The position numbers were made by a program, and so were the translations under genes. Positions 1 through 5,129 of a stretch of 10,099 nt of DNA are shown piece after piece. Positions within the stretch are counted from its first letter, which is position 1; each line of letters starts with the position of its first letter. Origin of the DNA: DASWHK01 sp036398215 (GTDB lineage: Bacteria; Acidobacteriota; UBA890). The DNA is taken from contig DASWHK010000343.1 in NCBI GenBank assembly GCA_036398215.1, forward strand, positions 1 through 10,099, given 5' to 3'. A model generated the notes under the pieces. The model worked only from the letters and a program-made list of their open reading frames with translations. It was not told the origin of the DNA and did not search any database.

Positions 1-29
1 CCCGTTGCGCCTGGTCGGCCTGCTCGATG

Positions 30-1433
30 TCAGAAGAAGCCGTCGCCGTTGCCGCCGCCGCCGCCGCGCCGCCCCGAGAACCGCGGGTTGACCACGTTGT
101 TGAAGATCGAGCCGAACGTGTAGCTGAAGCCGATCGAGAGCTCGTAGTTGAAGTCGGTCGCCAGGGCCCGCCGGCGCAGCAGCACTTCCTCGTCGGTGAT
201 GTCTTCCTTGGGAATAAAGCGCTGGTCGCGCACCCACGAGAACTCGCCGTCGACCTCGAGCGACAGGCCGCGGATGACCCGAAACTCGAGGCGCCCGCCG
301 ACCTCGGCCCGGTACTGCGACGGATGATCGAGGAACTGGCTAAGCTCGACCGAGAAGTTGCTCTCCCCCCACGGCTGGTTGACGTCGTAGTTGAGCAGCA
401 GCAGGTGGTCGAACAACGTCTCGGAGGTGACCTCGAAGATCGTCTCCTCCTCGTAGTCAACGGAGCTGAAGCCGATCTCGTAGGTGAAGGTCAGCGCCCG
501 CCGCGACGACTCCGAGTAGGGAAAGACGTTGTACTCGATGCCCGGCGCGGCGCTGATCGCCAGGTTCTGGTTGTCGAAGGTCGAGGCGTCGGCGGCGCCG
601 CGGATCGACGCCCCCCAGTGCTCCCCGAGGGTCTTGACCACCTGTCCGAACACCTGGTAGTTGCGGCTGTCGCTGACCAGCAGACTGCCATCGTTGAGCT
701 CGAACTCCTCCTCGCTGAAGCGCCCTTCGATCTCGCTGCGGATCTTCCACGCCTCGGTGGTCCGGTTGGCGGAGAACGAGCCCGAGAAAGATTTCTCGCT
801 GGTCCGCTGCTCCCCCTCGAACTCGGCGTCGAGCGAGGCGCGGAAGATCCAGAAGTTCCAGGGATCGTCCTGCGACTGCGCCATGGCGGCCGCCTGTGCC
901 TCGGCGGCTTCCAGCTCCTCGTAGCTGATGCCTATGCGCCCGAGGAGCGGGTGACCCACCATGTAGTTGAGCAGCCCGATGCGAAACACCTGGGCGAAGC
1001 CGGCGCGGACCTCGTCCTCGGTGTCGGTGTCGCTGGAGTTGTACACCAGCGTGACATCGCGTCCTTCGTATTGCTCGAGGCCGATGAACGCGACCGTCCA
1101 CTCCTCGCCGCCGCCGCTGTCACGAGTGGTGACCAACACGTGGACCTCGGCGTCCTGCCGGTCGCGCACGTAGTTGACGAACATCACCTCGCGGCGCAGG
1201 TAGTCGAAGTCACAATCGTCGTCGCAGTCGAGGAAGACGCGCAACGCCACGACCGGGGCCTCCTGCTGCTGAGCCTGCTGCTCCCGCGAATCGGGCGCCG
1301 CCGGTCCCGGCTGCTTTCGCGGCGCTTCCGCCTGCGGGGTCTGCTCCTGCGGCGATGACTGCAGCTGAGGCTTCGCCGCGGCCGCGGCGATGAACGTGAG
1401 GTTCAAAGTCAAGGCGACAATGACTGCTCTCAT
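30..1433 (-). CDS. Exported two-domain protein with C-terminal outer-membrane beta-barrel, unnamed family
   Basis: 467 residues from the ATG at 1433, which has GGAAG nine bases upstream (minus strand). A TTG nine codons earlier overlaps the regulator stop but would put a charged stretch before the signal peptide, so ATG is preferred. Seen: a signal peptide (about 1-20, alanine-rich end), a Gln/Pro-rich linker (about 22-60), then a compact domain (about 61-165) with two close cysteines (C70, C74) and the stretch FVNYVRDRQDAEVHVLVTT. From about 195 onward there are alternating polar/hydrophobic strands rich in aromatics, ending in SYTFGSIFNNVVNPRF, a glycine-rich tail and a terminal Phe-Phe. 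Alternating strands with a terminal aromatic are typical of outer-membrane barrels assembled by BAM. I recall similar VNYVRDRxDAxVHVLVT proteins as hypotheticals in Acidobacteriota/Gemmatimonadota, but know no name. It is third in the operon after kinase and regulator, suggesting a target or partner of that system. Function unknown. Confidence 0.85.
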   Translation of the reverse strand: MRAVIVALTLNLTFIAAAAAKPQLQSSPQEQTPQAEAPRKQPGPAAPDSREQQAQQQEAPVVALRVFLDCDDDCDFDYLRREVMFVNYVRDRQDAEVHVLVTTRDSGGGEEWTVAFIGLEQYEGRDVTLVYNSSDTDTEDEVRAGFAQVFRIGLLNYMVGHPLLGRIGISYEELEAAEAQAAAMAQSQDDPWNFWIFRASLDAEFEGEQRTSEKSFSGSFSANRTTEAWKIRSEIEGRFSEEEFELNDGSLLVSDSRNYQVFGQVVKTLGEHWGASIRGAADASTFDNQNLAISAAPGIEYNVFPYSESSRRALTFTYEIGFSSVDYEEETIFEVTSETLFDHLLLLNYDVNQPWGESNFSVELSQFLDHPSQYRAEVGGRLEFRVIRGLSLEVDGEFSWVRDQRFIPKEDITDEEVLLRRRALATDFNYELSIGFSYTFGSIFNNVVNPRFSGRRGGGGGNGDGFF

Positions 1434-1456
1434 GAATGTACGCTTCCGGGAGGGGA

Positions 1457-2161
1457 TCAAACGACATCATCGAATCGGTAACCCAACCCCCTGACCGTGA
1501 CGATATGGCGGGGGTTGGCGGCGTCTCGTTCGAGCTTCTGGCGCAGGCGGGCGACGTGGACGTCGACGGTTCGGCCGGTCGGCATCGCGTCCTCCCCCCA
1601 CACCGCGTCCAGCAAGTCGTTGCGGCTCAGCACGGCTCCGCGGTTCTCGATGAAATAGCGCAGCAACTGGAACTCGCGCGCTGCCAGCTTCACCGGCTTG
1701 CCGCGGCGATGGACCTCGGCGCTGCTGAAGTTGACCTCGACGTCGCCGAAGGCGAAGTGCTCGGTCAGGCGCGGACCGGAGCGCCGCAGCAACGCCTTGA
1801 CCCGGGCGAGCAGCTCGATGAACTCGTAGGGCTTGGTGACGTAGTCGTCGGCGCCGAGCTCCAGACCCACCACCTTGTCGCTGATCTGGTCGCGCGCGGT
1901 GAGCATCAGGATCGGCGCCTGCACGCCCTTGCCGCGCAGCTCGCTGCAGACGTCGAAGCCGCTCTTGGCCGGCAACATCACGTCGAGAAGGATGAGGTCA
2001 TAGCCGTCGTCGAGAGCCTTCTGCAGGCCCTCTTCACCGTCGGCCGCCTGGTCGACCTCGTAACCCTCGCTGCTGAGCCGATCGGTCAGGGCGAGCAACT
2101 GGCCGGGATCGTCTTCGACCACCAGCAGGCGGCCAACTCCCTGGTTGCCGAGAAAGCTCAT
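1457..2161 (-). CDS. OmpR/PhoB-family response regulator
   Basis: 234 residues. The receiver domain (about 11-125) has the acidic pocket E16-D17-D18, phospho-acceptor D60 in LILLDVMLP, switch T88 in MLTARD and K110 in DDYVTKPYEF, so it looks fully competent for phosphorylation. The C-terminal winged-helix DNA-binding domain (about 135-232) shows the REFQLLRYF core, the recognition region TGRTVDVHVARLRQKL and the closing VRGLGYRF wing. This layout is the OmpR/PhoB class, whose dimers bind direct repeats of about 11 bp. The start ATG overlaps the kinase stop as ATGA and has GGAGG four bases upstream inside the kinase gene, so translation is coupled. It is the cognate partner of the kinase at 2158-3894. 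Its targets are unknown, but a candidate site lies at 4043-4059, in front of the kinase. Confidence 0.97.
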   Translation of the reverse strand: MSFLGNQGVGRLLVVEDDPGQLLALTDRLSSEGYEVDQAADGEEGLQKALDDGYDLILLDVMLPAKSGFDVCSELRGKGVQAPILMLTARDQISDKVVGLELGADDYVTKPYEFIELLARVKALLRRSGPRLTEHFAFGDVEVNFSSAEVHRRGKPVKLAAREFQLLRYFIENRGAVLSRNDLLDAVWGEDAMPTGRTVDVHVARLRQKLERDAANPRHIVTVRGLGYRFDDVV

Positions 2162-3894
2162 GCCCCCTCCCCGCCGCTGGCCGCACGCTCGTCATCGCCG
2201 GAGACCGGCGGTCGGCGGCCGGCCGTCACCGGCAGCGACAACGTCACCGTCGTTCCCTCTCCCGCGACGCTCTCGATGGTCAACTTGCCGCCCTGACCCT
2301 CGACGACCTGCTTGACGATGCTGAGGCCGAGGCCGCTGCCCTCGACCTGCCGGTCGCGCGCCGCGCGGCCGCGGTAGAAGGGCTCCGTGACCCGCCCCAG
2401 CTCGTCGGGGTCGATGCCGCCGCCGCGGTCGGCGACCGCTAGCTGGACGCAGCGCCGCTCGCCGTTGTGGGCCGCCCGGGCGGCCACCACGACCGGCTGC
2501 CGGGCCCGGTTGAACTTCAGGGCGTTGACGACGACATTACGCACCGCCGCCTTCGTGGCGCTCTCGTCGACATGGACATCGGGCAGGTCGTCGGGCAGCT
2601 TGGTCACGACGTCGCCCACATGCAGCGAAGGCACGTTCTGCAGCGCCCGGAGGACGTCGTTGACGATCGCCGCCAGCGAGACCGGCCGGCGCTCGTACTG
2701 GGCTACGCCCGACTGCACCTTGGAGAACAGCAGCACGGTCTCGACCATGTCGTTTAGTCGCGCCGTTTCGCGATGAATGGCGCGGCCGTACTCCTCGATC
2801 TTGCCCTCGTCGCGCACCACCCCGTCGGCGAGGTTCTGGCTCAGCGACGAGATCCCCGCCAGCGGCGTGCGCAGCTCGTGCGAGACGCCGGCGACGAAGT
2901 CCATCTGCTGGACGGCCAGCGACTGGGCGCGGCGGGTCGAGACCAGGAGCATGAGCATGCTGCCGGCCAGCAGCAGGAGGGCGCCGAAGCTGATCCCGAT
3001 GCTGCGCAGGCGCGCCGCGGTGACCGCGGCCTCCAGCGATCCCGCCCGGTGCTGCACGAGCACCCGCCAGCGCTCGTCGCGGCCCCGCGATCCGCCGGTG
3101 TCGAGGCCGAACAGATCCTCTTCCCAGTCGGGCTCGGCAAGGTCCGCCACCTGGAGGCCCAGCCTCGAAGCATAGACGACGGTGTCGGGATTCTGTTGGT
3201 CGATGATCAAGACGTCGTAGTCCGGGGCGCCGCCAGCGGCAAGCGATTGCGCCAGATTCGGATCGCTCTCGAGCGTGATCGTCCCCTGCACCCGGGCAGG
3301 GATGATCTCCCCTACCAGCAGGTCACGGTCGAGGCGCACGGCGGTGTAGGCGCCGGGCGAGACCTCGTCCTGGAAGATCAACAGCGCCGGGATGTCCGGA
3401 TGCAGCGGGTCGACCCGCGGCCGGCGCGGCTGGCGGCGGTCCTCCTGGTAGTCATCGAGGTCGCGGGCCATCGCCTCCTGGTGCTCGATGAGCCAGGCGG
3501 GCCACTCGGCCTCCTCGAACGCCAGCTCGACCGGATTGAAGCGGCGGACCTGCAGGCCCGTGGCCGACGAGCCGCTCACCCAGTGGATGTCGGCCACCAT
3601 CTCCGGCGACGGCGCCGACTCGCGCCAATCGGCGTACTCCTCGGCAAACTCGGCGGCGATGGCTTCCTCGCCACGGCCGCGGTCGAGATGAAACTCCTGG
3701 TAGATATCGGTGAGGTCGTCGTCGAAGTCGTCGGCGAAGCGATCGGTAGCCTGCCGCAACGTCCGCTCCATCCGCTGCCCTTCGAGCTCGGAGAGGCTGC
3801 CGAGCCAGCGGTACTGCAGCACCGCGACCAGCGGCAGCAGCGTCGCGATCAGCAGCAGCGCCAGCGGCGCGGCGCGTTCTCGGAGGGCTTTCAT
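2158..3894 (-). CDS. Membrane sensor histidine kinase without a HAMP domain
   Basis: 578 residues from the ATG at 3894. Upstream frame stays open to a TTG at 4041, but those 49 residues look non-coding, and the ATG sits directly before the first membrane helix. Order: short basic N-terminus; TM1 (about 8-27); a roughly 270-residue extracytoplasmic sensor (about 28-298) rich in acidic residues with no recognised domain; TM2 (about 299-319); a HisKA dimerisation helix with phospho-acceptor H339 in SHELRTPL; and a HATPase_c domain with the N box around N457, G1 box DRGGGID (489-495), an EPFYRG motif and G2 box GSGLGLS (519-525). Only about 20 residues separate TM2 from H339, too few for a HAMP domain, so the signal must pass directly from TM2 to the dimerisation helix. 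The Shine-Dalgarno signal is weak; the 16 bases before ATG are two copies of AACGAGCC. First gene of the kinase-regulator-barrel operon. Confidence 0.95.
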   Translation of the reverse strand: MKALRERAAPLALLLIATLLPLVAVLQYRWLGSLSELEGQRMERTLRQATDRFADDFDDDLTDIYQEFHLDRGRGEEAIAAEFAEEYADWRESAPSPEMVADIHWVSGSSATGLQVRRFNPVELAFEEAEWPAWLIEHQEAMARDLDDYQEDRRQPRRPRVDPLHPDIPALLIFQDEVSPGAYTAVRLDRDLLVGEIIPARVQGTITLESDPNLAQSLAAGGAPDYDVLIIDQQNPDTVVYASRLGLQVADLAEPDWEEDLFGLDTGGSRGRDERWRVLVQHRAGSLEAAVTAARLRSIGISFGALLLLAGSMLMLLVSTRRAQSLAVQQMDFVAGVSHELRTPLAGISSLSQNLADGVVRDEGKIEEYGRAIHRETARLNDMVETVLLFSKVQSGVAQYERRPVSLAAIVNDVLRALQNVPSLHVGDVVTKLPDDLPDVHVDESATKAAVRNVVVNALKFNRARQPVVVAARAAHNGERRCVQLAVADRGGGIDPDELGRVTEPFYRGRAARDRQVEGSGLGLSIVKQVVEGQGGKLTIESVAGEGTTVTLSLPVTAGRRPPVSGDDERAASGGEGA

Positions 3895-3982
3895 GGCTCG
3901 TTGGCTCGTTCTCGGGAGGGCTCGCCCGACCTCCTCGACGAGATCAGGGCTCGGCGAACAGGGGGCGCCTTCGCCTCGTAAA

Positions 3983-4136
3983 CCGGGGAAACGGGGCGGA
4001 TCTCCATATGCATTCGAGCGTAGAGCATCCCCCTTCACCAAGGGTTACAGCCAGGTTAACGGCGCGGTAGCGGCCCCGCGAACCCCTTCCCGGCGATCTC
4101 ATTACCGACGAACCGACTCGCACCCCGCTTCCCCGG
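3983..4136. repeat. Widely spaced 14-bp inverted repeat
   Basis: CCGGGGAAACGGGG at 3983-3996 is the reverse complement of CCCCGCTTCCCCGG at 4123-4136 except for one base, which would be a G-U type wobble in RNA. The arms are 126 bases apart and bracket the candidate kinase promoter and the 11-bp-spaced box. Chance is possible in such GC-rich DNA. It may be a looping or folding element, or a relic of related repeats in this spacer. Confidence 0.4.
4043..4059 (-). promoter_or_regulatory. Candidate PhoB/OmpR-type direct-repeat operator upstream of the kinase operon
   Basis: On the minus strand the sequence reads TTAACCTGGCTGTAACC, so TAACC recurs exactly 11 bases apart. OmpR/PhoB-family regulators typically bind tandem half-sites with an 11-bp period, and such a regulator is encoded two genes downstream. 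It is 149 bases upstream of the kinase ATG, in unusually AT-containing sequence for this region. A degenerate third element (CTACCG at 4065-4070) may extend it. Autoregulation is inference from spacing and position. Confidence 0.4.
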
Positions 4137-4170
4137 CGCCGGTAGCAGCCTCGTGAACCCTTCCCGGGGA
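4060..4170. repeat. Imperfect 37-base direct repeat, two copies 74 bases apart
   Basis: Copy 1 (4060-4096) and copy 2 (4134-4170) align over 38 columns with about 32 identities and two single-base gaps. Both contain CGGCGC, GGTAGC, CG-GAACCC and TTCCCGG in the same order. The 37-base spacer between them carries a third partial relative, CCCCGCTTCCCCGG (4123-4136). The repeat starts immediately downstream of the rhomboid stop on the minus strand. It could be a local duplication or a member of a dispersed intergenic family; no mobile-element ends or target duplications are visible. Confidence 0.6.
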
Positions 4171-4180
4171 CCGTTCCGCC

Positions 4181-5035
4181 TCAGCCGGTCACAAACTGGA
4201 CGCCGAGCAGCACCGAGGCGAGGATCGCCAGGGCGTGGAGCGCCAGGCAGACCAGCCCGATCAGCATGTGGTTGGCGCTCTCCTGCCGTAGGGGGTCGAG
4301 GAAACGGGCGGCCGCGTAGCCGCCGCCGAGCCCCCCGAGGTGGGCCCAGTTGTCGATGAACGGCACGATCAGGCCGATGATCACGAAGATCATCACCCAG
4401 CGCCACACCTCCTGGCCCATGGCGCTCTGGCCGGTGCGGTTGCTGTAGACGATCAGCGCCCCGAACAGGCCGAACAGCGACGCCGAGGCGCCGACGGTGA
4501 ACTCGGCGCCGGCGAACGGCCCGAGGAAGGGGAACAGGCCCATCACCGAGGTGAGCGCGAAGCCGGCCACCGACGCCGCCGTGTAGATGATGATCAGCCG
4601 CCCGACGCCGTAGTACTCCTGGACCACGGGCATCAGCTGGCGCAGCCACAGCATGTTCATCCCTATGTGCAGCAGGCCGCCGTGCAACCAGGAAGCGCTC
4701 AGCACCGTCCACCAGCGCCCGAACCCGAACACCGGGATCGAGCCGCTGGCCCCGAACAGGAAAAGGGGCCGTAATCCGGGCGACAGCAGCCCCAGGATGC
4801 CACCGCCACCGATCGCCGACGGATCGCTCAACAGGGTGATCGCGTACAGCGCCCCGCACACGAGTATGACCAGCTCGGTGAAGCCGAAATCGAGGCCGAT
4901 CTTCTGCAGCAGCGGGGCGAACCCCCAGAGCCCCGGGTTGCGGCGGCCGCAACTGAAGCACGCCTTGTCGCGGACGCCAACCAGGCGGCCGCAGCTCGGG
5001 CAGACGATCGATCCACTGGTGGGTCGGCGAAACAT
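4181..5035 (-). CDS. Rhomboid-family intramembrane serine protease with N-terminal zinc ribbon
   Basis: 284 residues. Residues 12-29 hold two CxxC knuckles (C12, C15, C26, C29; CPSCG and CFSCG), a zinc ribbon placed before the first membrane helix and therefore probably cytoplasmic. The rest is a polytopic membrane domain with about six or seven helices. Rhomboid hallmarks are the RWWTVLSASWLHGG stretch, H118, H123 and N127 with the same spacing as E. coli GlpG H145/H150/N154, the nucleophile S184 in GASAS followed by LFGLFGA, and the catalytic histidine H232 in AHLGGLGGG. The Ser-His dyad is intact, so it should cleave membrane-embedded substrates; which ones is unknown. No good Shine-Dalgarno is seen; a 13-bp palindrome sits three bases upstream of the ATG. 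It is divergent from the secreted propeller gene. The zinc ribbon could mediate protein contacts. Confidence 0.95.
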   Translation of the reverse strand: MFRRPTSGSIVCPSCGRLVGVRDKACFSCGRRNPGLWGFAPLLQKIGLDFGFTELVILVCGALYAITLLSDPSAIGGGGILGLLSPGLRPLFLFGASGSIPVFGFGRWWTVLSASWLHGGLLHIGMNMLWLRQLMPVVQEYYGVGRLIIIYTAASVAGFALTSVMGLFPFLGPFAGAEFTVGASASLFGLFGALIVYSNRTGQSAMGQEVWRWVMIFVIIGLIVPFIDNWAHLGGLGGGYAAARFLDPLRQESANHMLIGLVCLALHALAILASVLLGVQFVTG

Positions 5036-5129
5036 CGCGATAGTCTATCGTCATCCTGGGCGGCACTCGCTGCTTCTTCCCCATCGGATCGTCGCTCGCG
5101 TGAGACTCCCCTGAACCCCTGAGGATCCC
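5036..5129. promoter_or_regulatory. Divergent intergenic region between rhomboid and propeller genes
   Basis: Ninety-four bases must hold the start signals of both divergent genes. On the plus side, GAGG (5121-5124) lies five bases before the first ATG (5130) and eight before a second in-frame ATG (5133), and CCCCTGA is repeated in tandem (5108-5114, 5116-5122). On the minus side there is a palindrome but no clear Shine-Dalgarno. No consensus -35/-10 pair could be assigned with confidence for either gene. Confidence 0.5.
5038..5050. promoter_or_regulatory. Perfect 13-bp palindrome abutting the rhomboid start
   Basis: CGATAG-T-CTATCG is a perfect inverted repeat with a one-base centre, AT-richer than its surroundings, located three bases upstream of the rhomboid ATG, where a ribosome-binding site would be expected. 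It could be an operator for a dimeric regulator, a small hairpin sequestering the start, or the -10 region of a leaderless promoter. No regulator is identified. Confidence 0.4.

Larger units (their letters stand above)
3895..4180. other. Repeat-rich intergenic leader between rhomboid gene and kinase gene
   Basis: About 286 bases with no convincing gene. The minus-strand frame is open into the kinase from 4041, but the predicted extension is not protein-like. Reading toward the kinase, it holds a pair of imperfect 37-base direct repeats (4060-4096, 4134-4170), an 11-bp-spaced GTTAACC/TGTAACC pair (4043-4059), a possible -10 TACGCT (4017-4022) without a clear -35, one arm of an inverted repeat (3983-3996), and the tandem AACGAGCC pair next to the start. 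It most likely holds the operon promoter and an untranslated leader of more than 100 bases. Confidence 0.6.

Noticed and set aside
27..1358. A 443-codon plus-strand frame antisense to the barrel gene
   Set aside because: The product is compositionally odd and ends in an Arg/Leu string; the minus-strand frame has signal peptide, barrel strands and operon context.
1458..1460. TTG start for the barrel gene overlapping the regulator stop
   Set aside because: Adds nine residues before a clean signal peptide; the ATG at 1433 has a usable GGAAG and better signal-peptide shape.
4039..4041. TTG start extending the kinase by 49 residues
   Set aside because: The added segment is not protein-like and lacks a ribosome-binding site; the ATG at 3894 sits correctly before TM1.
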